Counted from the first letter of the stretch, positions 34,329 to 44,130 are shown. The stretch is 64,000 nt of DNA from Bacillota bacterium (GCA_023407175.1 JAEYMU010000035.1:248001-312000); one strand, 5' to 3'. Translations and numbers: made by a program. Notes: a model not told the origin generated them from the sequence alone.

Positions 34329-35079
34329 TTGCAGCGGAGGAGCCGGAATACAGGCGGATATCAAAACCATAACCGTACATAAAATGTATGCTATGAGTGT
34401 TATTACGGCACTTACAGCCCAAAATACCACAGGAATCCGAAGTGTTGCCAAGGTAAGTCCGGAGTTTGTAGGAGAGCAGCTTGATATGATATGCACGGAT
34501 ATCCCGCCGGATGCCGTAAAGATAGGAATGGTATCCGAATGCGGCATAATTGAAGTAATTGCGCAGAAATTAAAGGAATATAAGCTGAAGAATATCGTTC
34601 TTGACCCTGTCATGATATCAACAAGCGGCAGAAGGCTTATGAAGGAGGAGGCTTTGTCCGTCCTTACCGGCCAGTTACTTCCCCTTGCTTCCATTATCAC
34701 ACCCAATCTGTTGGAGGCTGAGGTATTAAGCGGTGTTGAAATCCTAAGCAAGGCGGACATGCTGACAGCGGCTAAGAGGCTTGCAGAGACATATCAGGGA
34801 AGTATATTGATTAAGGGCGGGCATCTTAATGGCAGCAGCGATGATCTTCTGTATGAAGCAGGCGGATATGCCTGGTTTGAGCAAGCCAATATTGATAATC
34901 CGAACACACATGGAACAGGCTGTACGCTGTCCTCTGCCATTGCCTGCAATCTGGCAGAAGGAAAGGATATGTACCATAGTGTTGCCTCGGCCAAGGAATA
35001 TATCACAGGGGCAATTAAGGCAGGATTAAAGCTTGGTGAGGGAAACGGTCCCTTGTATCATTGCTGGAATTTGAGATAG
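34270..35079 (+). CDS. thiD: Hydroxymethylpyrimidine/phosphomethylpyrimidine kinase
   Basis: This 269-residue kinase has VLAVAGSDCSGGAGIQADI, NIVLDPVMISTSG, ITPNLLEAEVLSG and THGTGCTLSSAIA, typical of ThiD. It phosphorylates HMP and HMP-P. TTG 34270 has GGAGGAAGGG close upstream; ATG 34285 or 34294 are alternatives that would shorten the protein by 5 to 8 residues. It completes the pyrimidine branch and ends the operon. Two inverted repeats at about 35095-35159 follow without a clear T run. Confidence 0.95.
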   Translation: MSENPMRPMIKKVLAVAGSDCSGGAGIQADIKTITVHKMYAMSVITALTAQNTTGIRSVAKVSPEFVGEQLDMICTDIPPDAVKIGMVSECGIIEVIAQKLKEYKLKNIVLDPVMISTSGRRLMKEEALSVLTGQLLPLASIITPNLLEAEVLSGVEILSKADMLTAAKRLAETYQGSILIKGGHLNGSSDDLLYEAGGYAWFEQANIDNPNTHGTGCTLSSAIACNLAEGKDMYHSVASAKEYITGAIKAGLKLGEGNGPLYHCWNLR

Positions 35080-35208
35080 CGATATTAATACAACCTGCCG
35101 TCAGGCTTTTCGATACCGGCACGGCAGATTGTATGACAGGGATCAGATCATTGATCCCGAAGATAGCTTCTTTCATATTCGGACTTTTTTATTGTATTGC
35201 AAAAAGCT

Positions 35209-37791
35209 TTATTTTTTTGGAGTATAATATGGCTCTGTCAGTCCCAGCTCCTTGATGACATTTTCATGATCGGAGGAGGGAAACGCAACAACAAAGGAAT
35301 TATCCTCATCAAACATTGCCGACCAGCCGTAGAGCAGGCGTTCATAGCTTTCTATCACATAGCCGTCCTGATTGTGGTCTGTAGTATCATAGGGGTCTGC
35401 AAGAATTAATACGTCGTCCTGCGTTGCGGCGGTACCCATATCATCGTAGCCGATAACCACCTGCCAATGTCCGCCCCATTCATCCCAGCCGATCATCATT
35501 GGGATGCCCTCGGACAGAAGATAGGGGATTAATCCGCCGTCATCTCCTCCAGCCTGCAGATAGTGTCCGCCGATGGAAAGATTCTCGTCTAGGTCTCTCA
35601 TGGTGAACCATGCCCAATCCTCACCATAATCGGTATTGAGAGTATCATAAACCTCTTCCAGGCCGTTAACTGTGGTGGCGCCTGCCTTTCCATTCTGTCT
35701 CATTTGGGCAAGGTCAATTTCTGTCAGACCTTGAGGATTATCGGTATTGGTGATATTCTTGCCGAACCACTCGATATTCATGAGAGCCGAGGCAAGTCCG
35801 CAGGTCCACTCGGTAGCCTGCTGTGTTGTTTTGAAATTGCTTAGCAGGGTCAGATGGTCATTGCTCTTCATATCATAAAAATCAAAATGTGAATAGTAGA
35901 AAGAGCTTACAACATCTCCGGTATGGCGGTAGCTGCCGGTTGCAGGACCGGCCAGATCGTCATCACCCGAGCCCCATAGCTCTGTGTCCGGATAATATTT
36001 CTGAATATCGGCCGCAGTGTCACGATAGGAAAGCCAATTTGTTTCGATGTCCGTACCATAGACAGCTCCGAAGCTCATGGAAGCGCTGGTCGCGGTAATT
36101 GTACCGCCTGTACCGTCAGACAGATCGGGGCCGGCATAACGCCAGTCTGCGGAACTGTCGGGAGTTGCTACGAGATAAAGGGTACCCCAATAATTAATAT
36201 CACTGTCAAAGCTTTGAATGCCGTAGGCCAGCCTTTCATAGGATTGGATATTATAGCCGTCATTTCTCCCGTCTGTGCTGTCATATGGATCCATAAGAAT
36301 TAAGACATCGTCAGCAGTACCCTCAGTGCCCATATCGTCATAGCCGATAATGACCTGCCAATGTCCTCCGAAGCTGTTCCATCCGACCATGATGGGTGAG
36401 CCCGATGCCAGGGTATTCTGAATCCATTCGTGATCATAGAGCTTGTAGGGATCGTCATAGCTTGATTGGAAGGTCCATTTGGAGGTAAGCCCGAGCTTTG
36501 ACAGATTTTCAAAAACATTCTGCATTTGCTCAAGATTGGTGGCACCGCCCCAGGAGCTCTTTTCACGCAGACCAACTAGATCATTATCGTTTAAGTCCCC
36601 TCTTTGATCAAACCAGTCAAGGACAGTCAGTGCCGAGGCAAGGCCGCAATTGGAGCCTGTGGTTTGAAGATATGTTTTATAATGGGTCAGCATAGTAAGA
36701 GTGCTGCTTGATTCGGCATTGTAATAATCGTGCTGAGGCCAATAGTAATTTATGCCGTCTGCCAGAGAGGAGCCTGTTTCATCACCGTAGGCAATAATAT
36801 TAGAAAAGTCAGTGGTGCCGCTCCAGCTTCCAAGACCGTAACCGGCCAGCTGGCGTTCTCCCATGGGGATCGTATATGAGGCACTGAAAATTGCTTTGCC
36901 CGTCAGGTCATCTACGGAGGGCTCGGACGCTGCTCCTGCACCGTCAAGCCAGCGCATGCCAGAATCCCAGTATTTTGTGCTGTCCTGCTGCTTTACAAGG
37001 AAGATGCTGTCAACGCTCTTATCTCCGTTTACATCGATAAGCGCTCCGTAATTTCCGACAATATTTGCACTGCTGAAGGCGACATACTTGAAGGTATTGG
37101 TATCAGCATCCCATAGATAGGCTGTGTGCGTGCTGCTGACGGTACAATTATTGATAATTCCGTCGGAATAGGAGCCGATCAGAGTAAAGGGTCTTAATAC
37201 GGTTCCGGCTGAAAGCTCGTCATAGGAATAGGCTATTTTGCGGCCCTTACCTCTGACAGTTACATCACCTTTTACAGTGGTTCCATTCAGGGTGACCTTT
37301 CCCGAAGCATCTTCCGCAACAATCAGATTGCCTTCAATTGTGGTGTCCTTGATTGTAACGGTGCCGCCCCGGATAATTACATCTCCCTGGACGGATACCT
37401 TGCTTAAGGAAACCTTACCGGATTTGACAGCATCGGTGATGATCAGATTGCCATCAATCGCGGCACCCTTAAGGGTTACTCCCGATTTTCTGATGATCGC
37501 ATGGCCCTTCACATCCTCCGTGTAGGTTCCGGCTTTGGTGAAATACCTTTTGACCGTATTACTCAGTATGGTGTTAACCTCTGTCTGCGTGATACTGTCC
37601 TGTGTCAGGGTTTGATTGCCGGATCCGCTGATGTACTGTGCGTCTGTTCTGCCCGATGCCGAAGACGCTGCCACGGATGAGATAACGGATGAGACGGTAA
37701 TGTCAGACTTCTCCGAGGCATATGCCATAGAGAAGGAGCTTAGCAGCAGGAGCATTGCCATACTGCAAGCAATTAGTTTTTTTGTTTTCAT
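35209..37791 (-). CDS. Secreted protein with bactofilin-like repeats and two C39-like peptidase domains
   Basis: The 860-residue protein has a signal peptide (MKTKKLIACSMAMLLLLSS, cleaved after about AYA at residue 25). A beta-helix-like repeat region lies at about 90-185 (GDVIIRGG, GNLIVAED, GDVTVRG). Two papain-like C39 domains follow: Cys near 380 (CGLASALTVLDWF) with His near 477 (GGHWQVIIGYDD) and DPYD; and Cys near 663 (CGLASALMNIEWF) with His near 776 (GGHWQVVIGYDD) and DPYD. Both appear catalytically complete. Start 37791 is used because it begins the signal peptide. Substrate unknown; the - strand makes it independent of neighbours. Confidence 0.85.
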   Translation of the reverse strand: MKTKKLIACSMAMLLLLSSFSMAYASEKSDITVSSVISSVAASSASGRTDAQYISGSGNQTLTQDSITQTEVNTILSNTVKRYFTKAGTYTEDVKGHAIIRKSGVTLKGAAIDGNLIITDAVKSGKVSLSKVSVQGDVIIRGGTVTIKDTTIEGNLIVAEDASGKVTLNGTTVKGDVTVRGKGRKIAYSYDELSAGTVLRPFTLIGSYSDGIINNCTVSSTHTAYLWDADTNTFKYVAFSSANIVGNYGALIDVNGDKSVDSIFLVKQQDSTKYWDSGMRWLDGAGAASEPSVDDLTGKAIFSASYTIPMGERQLAGYGLGSWSGTTDFSNIIAYGDETGSSLADGINYYWPQHDYYNAESSSTLTMLTHYKTYLQTTGSNCGLASALTVLDWFDQRGDLNDNDLVGLREKSSWGGATNLEQMQNVFENLSKLGLTSKWTFQSSYDDPYKLYDHEWIQNTLASGSPIMVGWNSFGGHWQVIIGYDDMGTEGTADDVLILMDPYDSTDGRNDGYNIQSYERLAYGIQSFDSDINYWGTLYLVATPDSSADWRYAGPDLSDGTGGTITATSASMSFGAVYGTDIETNWLSYRDTAADIQKYYPDTELWGSGDDDLAGPATGSYRHTGDVVSSFYYSHFDFYDMKSNDHLTLLSNFKTTQQATEWTCGLASALMNIEWFGKNITNTDNPQGLTEIDLAQMRQNGKAGATTVNGLEEVYDTLNTDYGEDWAWFTMRDLDENLSIGGHYLQAGGDDGGLIPYLLSEGIPMMIGWDEWGGHWQVVIGYDDMGTAATQDDVLILADPYDTTDHNQDGYVIESYERLLYGWSAMFDEDNSFVVAFPSSDHENVIKELGLTEPYYTPKK

Positions 37792-37828
37792 AAATGCCTC
37801 GCTTTCTCCCGTACATGTGGAATGATGA

Positions 37829-37865
37829 ATAAATAAAAAGGGTGCTGTCAATTTGCAGCACCCTT
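37829..37865 (-). terminator. Leader terminator/attenuator ahead of the C39-like gene
   Basis: On the - strand AAGGGTGCTG pairs with CAGCACCCTT and runs into TTTATTTATT. It lies between the promoter at 37880-37908 and the start codon at 37791, only about 8 bases after the predicted transcription start. Confidence 0.65.
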
Positions 37866-37879
37866 ACTATTATTTAGCA

Positions 37880-37908
37880 ATTCTAATCTTAATCCCTGGC
37901 TGTGTCAA
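37880..37908 (-). promoter_or_regulatory. Promoter of the C39-like gene
   Basis: Reading the - strand, TTGACA (37903-37908) and TAGAAT (37880-37885) are separated by 17 bp, a near-consensus sigma-A promoter. Confidence 0.75.
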
Positions 37909-38061
37909 TATATTTGCAGAATTTTTTTGAAATTTGCAGATTTTAAGATGTGTAGGCAGTGTGGCTTCTAATCTTCTTTTAATCAAGTACTGTAAAATTA
38001 TTAATCATAGATGATCCCGTCCGTGTTATAATCAGATAAAAAGAATAAACGGAGGCGGGAG

Positions 38062-39000
38062 ATGTACGACGATATCAATCAAAGGCTGGAGGAAGCCCGG
38101 CAGGGTATGTTCACCTTTCAGAGGCTTAATTCAAAGGTGAAGGAACTCACCAGCCAGAGTGAGGTCCTTAAGGAAAAGGTGGATAAGCTTAAGGAAATAT
38201 TAGCAAAAGAGGATATTGATGTTGATAAGCTGGAAGAGAAAAGTCTGGCACATATTTTCCATATCATCCTGGGAGATCTGGAGGATCAGCTGTTAAAGGA
38301 ACGGCAGGAGGCTCTGGCGGCACAGCTGAAATATGATCAGGCTGTAAAGGAACTGGAGCAGGTCGATGCGCAGATTCATCAGCTGGTATCGGAGAGAATC
38401 CAGTATAAAAAATGTGAGAGGGAATACAACAGCTTAATGGATCAAAAGCGGGAGCTGTTGCTTGCATCCGATTCAGGGACAGCAGAGCAGATCATACAGC
38501 TATCACAGCAGATAAGCCAGTGGAAAAATCACGACAAGGAGCTAAAGGAAGCAATAAGAGCCGGGAAAAATGCCATCTATCATCTTGAAAGAACGGAAGG
38601 AAGCCTTGATAGTGCAGAAAACTGGGGAACCTGGGATTTGTTTGGAGGTGGTCTGATCACCGACATGATGAAGCATTCCCACCTGGATGATGCAAAAAGC
38701 GCGGCGGAATCAGTTCAGACTGCCTTGTCTCTTTTTCGTGCCGAGCTTGCCGATGTACAAATATCCAATAATATCAATATAGAGACGGATGGGTTTGCCA
38801 AGTTTGCAGACTTTTTCTTCGACGGACTGATTGCCGATTGGTGTATGCAGTCCAGAATCCATGCTTCCCAGGAAAGCGTTACCTATACGAGAAACCAGGT
38901 GGAGAAGGTGTTGGATCGATTAAAATATATGGAGCGGGAGACCGAGACACAGACCGCCAGCCTGGAAAAGCAGATGAATGAACTAGTTACACGGGCGTAA
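38062..39000 (+). CDS. Coiled-coil protein of unknown function
   Basis: This 312-residue protein is dominated by long charged helices, with coiled coil at about 20-175 (for example LKEKVDKLKEILAKEDIDVD) and again at 270-310. A glycine- and aromatic-rich segment, NWGTWDLFGGGLITDMMKH, interrupts the helices near residue 195. No signal peptide or membrane segment is seen, so it is probably cytoplasmic. A TATAAT at 38027-38032 may be the -10 box. It is monocistronic, with a good terminator after it. I recognise no family. Confidence 0.8.
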   Translation: MYDDINQRLEEARQGMFTFQRLNSKVKELTSQSEVLKEKVDKLKEILAKEDIDVDKLEEKSLAHIFHIILGDLEDQLLKERQEALAAQLKYDQAVKELEQVDAQIHQLVSERIQYKKCEREYNSLMDQKRELLLASDSGTAEQIIQLSQQISQWKNHDKELKEAIRAGKNAIYHLERTEGSLDSAENWGTWDLFGGGLITDMMKHSHLDDAKSAAESVQTALSLFRAELADVQISNNINIETDGFAKFADFFFDGLIADWCMQSRIHASQESVTYTRNQVEKVLDRLKYMERETETQTASLEKQMNELVTRA

Positions 39001-39105
39001 GGCTCCAGGCAGGATAACGATTAAGCTGTCTGACAGGTTTGGTATAACTGTAAAAAATATTATCTTGCTACATTTCTGTAATTGAAATATAATGAAACAA
39101 TACAA

Positions 39106-39131
39106 AGGGGCATAATTATGCCTCTTTTTTT
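39106..39131 (+). terminator. Terminator after the coiled-coil gene
   Basis: AGGGGCAT pairs with ATGCCTCT around a 4-nt loop and is followed by seven T residues. Confidence 0.85.
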
Positions 39132-39165
39132 GTTCTAAAATACAGGAAAGAGAGAGGGTTACGGT

Positions 39166-40329
39166 GTGGCGGTTACAGTGGAAAAGGTGTATCAATCCTT
39201 AAAGGATAAGTACCAGCTTAAACTGGTTGCCGGTGAGGAGGGTATCTATAATATGGTTCAGTGGATCAGTGTAATTGATAACAGCGATGTCATTCCCTAT
39301 ATGCGTCCTACGGAATTAGCGGTAACGACAGGCTTTGCGATGAAGCATGAGGAGGAATTGATGGAGGTGTGCATGAAGCTGCAGAAGAGGCCGGTCTGCG
39401 GCTTTATCATTAATGTAGGGCCATATATCCCGGCTATATCGGAACGCGTGATTGAATACTGCAACAGAAATAAATTCCCGCTCTTTTCCTTGCCCTGGGA
39501 GATACGGCTGATTGATATCATTAACGAAACGGATCAGTTGATGATCTACAGCTCCCATATGAAGGAAAATGTGGCTGAAATCTTTAAGGATTATATTTTC
39601 CTGTCCGAGCTGAAGCCGGAGCGGCAGGATGAGATTGAGAGGAACGGGTTTTCGGTCAAGGAGCATTACCAGATGATCCTAATTGACTACAAGGCGGATA
39701 TCGACAGGGACACACTGGAGGTTCCCATTGAAAATGTACGCAATGATATTGAAATCAGAATCTACACCCACTGCGAGCGTTTTATCATCATTTCCCATTA
39801 CGATCAACTGATTATACTTATGATTCAGAACAATGATTATGAACTCAGGAAAATCATAGGCAATATCCATGAGATGCTGCAAAAAAAATATCCGGCCTGC
39901 AATATATTTATGTTGGTGGGCCCAAAAGATATGGAATTTCGGCAGATCGGGCGCTATTATAGGGAATTGAATACTGCCGTGCATTTGGCTATGAGCACAA
40001 ACCGGACGCTGATTTATTATGAGGAGCTGGATATCTATAGGCTGCTGTTGTCCTTAAGCAGCGGAGCTGTTCTTAAGGAGTATTACGATGAGGTTTTGGG
40101 GAATCTTAAGGAGTATGATAAAATCAACCATACGGACACCATTGTCTGGCTGAAGCAGCTGGTCAGGCTGAATGGGAATATTCAGGATATGGCCAGGGAG
40201 AATTATGTCCACAGGAATACTATTACCTACAACCTGAAAAAGATTGAAAAAATAACCGGTCTTGATATGGAGCGCTGGGGGGACAGGCTGAAAATGCAGA
40301 TATGCCTGTTAATCCATGATCTGCTGTGA
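39166..40329 (+). CDS. PucR-family transcriptional regulator
   Basis: This 387-residue protein has an N-terminal PucR domain (about 1-125; NMVQWISVIDNSDVIPYMRP and ELAVTTGFAM). The C-terminal helix-turn-helix has NIQDMARENYVHRNTITYNL followed by KKIEKITGLD. PucR regulators activate purine, amino acid or related nitrogen catabolic genes. It uses a GTG start with GAGAGAGGG upstream. The genes after it encode an amino-acid importer and a catabolic pathway, its likely targets. Confidence 0.9.
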   Translation: MAVTVEKVYQSLKDKYQLKLVAGEEGIYNMVQWISVIDNSDVIPYMRPTELAVTTGFAMKHEEELMEVCMKLQKRPVCGFIINVGPYIPAISERVIEYCNRNKFPLFSLPWEIRLIDIINETDQLMIYSSHMKENVAEIFKDYIFLSELKPERQDEIERNGFSVKEHYQMILIDYKADIDRDTLEVPIENVRNDIEIRIYTHCERFIIISHYDQLIILMIQNNDYELRKIIGNIHEMLQKKYPACNIFMLVGPKDMEFRQIGRYYRELNTAVHLAMSTNRTLIYYEELDIYRLLLSLSSGAVLKEYYDEVLGNLKEYDKINHTDTIVWLKQLVRLNGNIQDMARENYVHRNTITYNLKKIEKITGLDMERWGDRLKMQICLLIHDLL

Positions 40330-40367
40330 TTTGTGCGTATGCATAAAAATATTTAGAGGCGTGTCTA

Positions 40368-40396
40368 TTGAATACACCGGAATGGGTTGTTATAAT
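40368..40396 (+). promoter_or_regulatory. Promoter of the amino-acid uptake and catabolic operon
   Basis: TTGAAT and TATAAT are separated by 17 bp, downstream of the regulator gene and ahead of the leader at 40400-40501. Confidence 0.75.
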
Positions 40397-40399
40397 AAA

Positions 40400-40501
40400 A
40401 CAAAATTAAGCAGGTTGAAACACAGACAGCGGTTTCGCCAGAATAAAATATTAATTTTGTGAAAATCAGAGAGGATGCTCGAGGCCTCTCTGTTTTTTTT
40501 T
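40400..40501 (+). promoter_or_regulatory. Structured leader with terminator before the ABC importer
   Basis: A 10-bp stem (ACAAAATTAA with TTAATTTTGT, 40400-40409 and 40451-40460) encloses a smaller stem (GG-GAAAC with GTTTC-CC). It is followed by a terminator hairpin, CAGAGAGG with CCTCTCTG, and a nine-T run (40467-40501). The layout is that of an attenuator or riboswitch. The first stem starts at or slightly before the predicted transcription start, which weakens the idea. I do not recognise a known class. Confidence 0.5.
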
Positions 40502-40537
40502 ATAATTTTTATAACATTCATTATAAGGAGGAAAATT

Positions 40538-41329
40538 ATGAGTAAAAGAGTAGTGAAAGCGGTTTCAATGATGCTGATGCTGGTTATGGTGCTTGGCCTG
40601 CTGGCAGGCTGCGGTAAAAAGGATAAATCGACCTGGGAAGCGATTAAGGAAGAGGGTAAATTCACCTTCGCCTGCTCCGGAGGATATCCCCCCTTCAATT
40701 ATATTGATGATAACGGTGATCTGGTTGGCTTTGATGTTGAAATCGCCCAGGCACTCGGTGAGGTCATGGGAGTGGAGGCAGAAGGGATCACAACGGAATG
40801 GGATGGTATCATCGGTGGTCTGACCGGCAATCGCTTTGATACGATTATCGGCAGTATGGCAATCACCGAGGAAAGATTAAAGCAGGTAAGCTTTACGGAT
40901 CCCTATTATTATGACGGCGCACAATTCTTTGCCCCCGCCGATAAGGGCTTTACCTCCTTATCGGATGAGAATGTAACAAAGGTCGGCGTGGTTACCGGGA
41001 CCACCTTTGAGGGGGAGCTGGAAAAATATCCGAATGTTACCGACATTCTTAACTACACCAGTGACGAGGAGAACTTTATCGCGGCTAACCAGGGAAGAAC
41101 CGATGGTCTGGTGACCAGCCGCTTTGTAGGTCTGGAGGCTCCGGAGGAATACAATCTCGTGCCGGTGGGAGATTTGCTGTATACCGAAAATATAGGGATT
41201 GCCGTCCGTAAAGAGGACACGGAGTTGCTTGATAATTTGAACGATGCCTTAAAGACAATTATTGACAACGGCAAATATGATGAAATAAGCCAGAAGTATT
41301 TTGGCTGTAATATTCTTGAAACAAAATAA
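40538..41329 (+). CDS. Polar amino-acid ABC transporter substrate-binding lipoprotein
   Basis: The 263-residue protein has a lipoprotein signal with lipobox LLAGC (Cys near residue 25). A family 3 solute-binding domain follows, with FACSGGYPPFNYIDDNGDL, GFDVEIAQALGEVMG and FDTIIGSMAITEERLKQV. It binds a polar or charged amino acid outside the cell. ATG 40538 is preceded by AAGGAGGAAAA. With the next two genes it forms a complete HisJ/GlnH-type importer. Confidence 0.93.
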   Translation: MSKRVVKAVSMMLMLVMVLGLLAGCGKKDKSTWEAIKEEGKFTFACSGGYPPFNYIDDNGDLVGFDVEIAQALGEVMGVEAEGITTEWDGIIGGLTGNRFDTIIGSMAITEERLKQVSFTDPYYYDGAQFFAPADKGFTSLSDENVTKVGVVTGTTFEGELEKYPNVTDILNYTSDEENFIAANQGRTDGLVTSRFVGLEAPEEYNLVPVGDLLYTENIGIAVRKEDTELLDNLNDALKTIIDNGKYDEISQKYFGCNILETK

Positions 41330-41355
41330 GATACGATGAAGGTTGGTGAAACACA

Positions 41356-42027
41356 ATGTTCAATGAAATTGCGGAATTTTTTACAACGGCGTTTAAGTAT
41401 TTACCTAATTTTTCAGACAGTATACTGATGACACTCAGCCTTTCCTTCTGGTCCATTATTCTGGGAACGGTGATCGGTGTTATCGTGTGCGCGATGAAAA
41501 TGTCAAAATTAAAGCTGCTGGGGGGAATCGCAGGCGGTTATATAGCGCTGATCCGCGGCACGCCCCTATTGCTTCAGCTGTTTTTTATCTATTATGGACT
41601 ACCGCAGGCAGGTATTTACTTCAACAGCTATATTACCGCAGTTTTAGGACTTGCGTTTCATAATGGGGCCTATATCAGTGAAATCTTCCGGGGTTCCATT
41701 TTATCGATCCCCTATGGACAGCAGGAAGCGGCTAGTGCAATGGGAATGACCAGGCCGCAGGCCTTTGGGCATGTCATTTTTCCGCAGGCCTTCAAGGTAT
41801 CAGTACCCGCTCTGGGAAACCAGTTTTTACTGGCTATTTTGGATTCCTCTTTGGCAAGCGTTATCACAATCACGGAAACTATGATGAAGGCTAAGAAAAT
41901 GGCGGCGGCCACCTATGCTATCTTCCCCATCTACTTTGATGCGGCAATTATCTATATGGTATTAACCTACGCATTAGGGTATCTACTGAAGAAATTAGAG
42001 CAAAGATTGAGGGTGAATGAACGATGA
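41356..42027 (+). CDS. Amino-acid ABC transporter permease
   Basis: This 223-residue membrane protein has about five segments and the family motif [19 protein letters not shown]. The EAA loop reads [20 protein letters not shown] followed by PQAF. These are the hallmarks of HisM/GlnP permeases, which work as homodimers or heterodimers. It ends 4 bp into the ATPase gene. Confidence 0.95.
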   Translation: MFNEIAEFFTTAFKYLPNFSDSILMTLSLSFWSIILGTVIGVIVCAMKMSKLKLLGGIAGGYIALIRGTPLLLQLFFIYYGLPQAGIYFNSYITAVLGLAFHNGAYISEIFRGSILSIPYGQQEAASAMGMTRPQAFGHVIFPQAFKVSVPALGNQFLLAILDSSLASVITITETMMKAKKMAAATYAIFPIYFDAAIIYMVLTYALGYLLKKLEQRLRVNER

Positions 42028-42764
42028 GTAGCATAATTGAAACGAAGGGCTTATGTAAAACCTTCGGTGACCTTGAGGTGCTGAGGGGGATTGATTTTTC
42101 CATTCACAAGGGCGAGGTTGTGAGCCTTATCGGCTCCAGCGGCTCAGGGAAAAGCACCTTTCTGAGATGCCTTAATTTTCTGGAGAAAAAGACCTCGGGA
42201 GATATTATTTTCCATGGCAGAGATATCGGAAGCAATACGAGGCATGTTCATCTGCTGCAGCAGAAGGTAGGCATGGTGTTTCAGAGCTTCAACCTGTTTT
42301 CCAACATGACCATATTAAAGAATGTGATGAGCGGTCCCGTAATCGTTCAAAAAAAGAATAAGGAAGAGGCAAAGAAAATCGCCATGGAGATGTTGCGCAG
42401 GGTTGGGCTGGAGGAAAAGGCCGATGCATATCCCGTCAAGCTGTCCGGCGGACAGCAGCAGAGGGTAGCAATCGCAAGAACCCTGGCGATGTATCCGGAG
42501 GTGGTTCTCTTTGATGAGCCGACCTCGGCACTGGATCCGGAGCTGGTCATTGAGGTACTGAATGTAATCAAGACAATGGCCGGGGATGGGATGACTATGA
42601 TCATAGTAACCCATGAAATGGGGTTTGCAAAGGAAGTATCGGACAGGGTCATCTTTTTGCATGAGGGTATCGTAGCCGAAGAGGGCAGTCCCGAGCAAAT
42701 ATTTTGCAATCCGAAGAATCCGCGCCTTCAGGGCTTTTTAAGCAGCATGAATCTATTGGGATAA
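42024..42764 (+). CDS. Amino-acid ABC transporter ATPase (GlnQ type)
   Basis: The 246-residue ATPase has Walker [14 protein letters not shown]-loop [12 protein letters not shown], signature [13 protein letters not shown] and Walker [15 protein letters not shown], all intact. It energises the importer with the preceding lipoprotein and permease. The ATGA overlap with the permease gene indicates coupled translation. Confidence 0.95.
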   Translation: MSSIIETKGLCKTFGDLEVLRGIDFSIHKGEVVSLIGSSGSGKSTFLRCLNFLEKKTSGDIIFHGRDIGSNTRHVHLLQQKVGMVFQSFNLFSNMTILKNVMSGPVIVQKKNKEEAKKIAMEMLRRVGLEEKADAYPVKLSGGQQQRVAIARTLAMYPEVVLFDEPTSALDPELVIEVLNVIKTMAGDGMTMIIVTHEMGFAKEVSDRVIFLHEGIVAEEGSPEQIFCNPKNPRLQGFLSSMNLLG

Positions 42765-42776
42765 GGAAGTAAGAGC

Positions 42777-44117
42777 ATGAATACACAATCGAATATTTTA
42801 AATCCATATTTTAAGAAAAATTATCCTGTGATTGAATATGGAAAAGGAATTTATATGTACACCGAGGACGGGCGGGAAATAATAGACGCTACCAGCGGGG
42901 CGGTCTTAGTCAGCCTCGGACACGGGCAGGGGGAAATGGGTGATATCTTAAAGGAGCAGGCGGATAAGATTACCTTTGCCTACCGCTGGGACTGCATCAC
43001 AAGGGTTTTGGAGGAGGCCAGCGGGCATGTCTGTGATTCCTCCGGCGGTGACCTGTCCAAGGTATTCTTTGTCTGCGGCGGCTCCGAGGCGGTGGAAATA
43101 TCAATGAAGCTGGCCAGACGCTATTTTCTTAATCTGGGCAGAAAGGATAAATTTAAGCTGATTTCAAGACATCAGAGCTATCACGGAAGCACCATGGGAG
43201 CCTTGTCCGTCACAAGCTTTCCGGCAAGGCAGTCGGGCTATCAGGATTATTTATTCAACCAGGGGCATATACCGCCGGCTTATTGCTACCGCTGCTGGTA
43301 TGGAAAGAGCTGCGGCACCTGCGGGCATGAGTGTGCTTATGCTTTGGAGGAGGAGATTCTTAAGCAGGGGCCCGACAGCGTGGCTGCCTTCATTCTGGAG
43401 CCGGTCTCCGGCATGTCCCTGTGTGGCGCCCACGGGGATGAGGAATATTTTCAGATTATCAGGAGTATTTGCGATAAGTATGAGGTGCTTCTGATTTATG
43501 ATGAGGTGATGGACGGGATCGGCAGAACCGGTAAGATGTATGCCTATCAGAATTTTGGCGTCCGTCCGGATATCATTGCACTTGGCAAGGCGATCTCCGG
43601 GGGGTATTTTCCGGTCGGGGCGGTCGCCTGCTCCCAGAAGGTTTACGCGGCGATAGAAGCTAATACCGGGGAATTTCCTCCGGGCTATTCCTGGGCGGGC
43701 AATCCGCTGGGGGCGGCCGTAGTCTGCAAGAACTTTGAGATATTAAAGCGGGAGAGGCTGCTCGAGGCTGTGGGAAAAAAGGGTGAATACCTGAAGGATA
43801 AGCTAAGGGAGGTCGCAGACAGGCACAGGATTATCGGAGATGTGAGGGGCATGGGGCTCATGATCGGTCTGGAGTTTGTCGCGGACAAGGAGTCCGGGGA
43901 ATCCTTCCCCCCGGAGTTAAAGGTCAGTGCCAGGTTTTCAAAGGCCGCTCTGAAGGAAAACATGTTTTTGGAAACGAGTACAGGTTGTAATCACGGAACT
44001 AAGGGAGATATGGCGATGATTGCCCCGGCCTATATTGTTACCTATGAGGAAATCGGGGAAATTGTAAGACGGATTGAATGCGCAATAGATCAGGTTGAAA
44101 AACAGCTGGGATTATGA
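42777..44117 (+). CDS. Class III (omega/beta-amino acid type) PLP aminotransferase
   Basis: This 446-residue protein has the class III signatures: CGGSEAVEISMKLARRYF, the PLP-binding YDEVMDGIGRTGKMYAY and the Schiff-base lysine in IIALGKAISGGYFPVGA. A Cys-rich insert, YCYRCWYGKSCGTCGHEC, may bind a metal and is not universal in the family. Class III enzymes move amino groups from omega or beta positions. With a CoA-transferase and a thiolase following, a beta-amino acid giving a beta-keto acid is the simplest reading. Confidence 0.92.
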   Translation: MNTQSNILNPYFKKNYPVIEYGKGIYMYTEDGREIIDATSGAVLVSLGHGQGEMGDILKEQADKITFAYRWDCITRVLEEASGHVCDSSGGDLSKVFFVCGGSEAVEISMKLARRYFLNLGRKDKFKLISRHQSYHGSTMGALSVTSFPARQSGYQDYLFNQGHIPPAYCYRCWYGKSCGTCGHECAYALEEEILKQGPDSVAAFILEPVSGMSLCGAHGDEEYFQIIRSICDKYEVLLIYDEVMDGIGRTGKMYAYQNFGVRPDIIALGKAISGGYFPVGAVACSQKVYAAIEANTGEFPPGYSWAGNPLGAAVVCKNFEILKRERLLEAVGKKGEYLKDKLREVADRHRIIGDVRGMGLMIGLEFVADKESGESFPPELKVSARFSKAALKENMFLETSTGCNHGTKGDMAMIAPAYIVTYEEIGEIVRRIECAIDQVEKQLGL

Positions 44118-44130
44118 GGTGTCTTAAGTA

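Noticed and set aside
35095..35159. Terminator of the thi operon
   Set aside because: Two inverted repeats are present (CTGCCGT with ACGGCAG, GGGATCA with TGATCCC), but neither has a following T run, so no firm terminator call is made.
40475..40537. Upstream extension of the amino-acid-binding lipoprotein
   Set aside because: It would include the terminator hairpin and T run; ATG 40538 has AAGGAGGAAAA and begins the lipoprotein signal.
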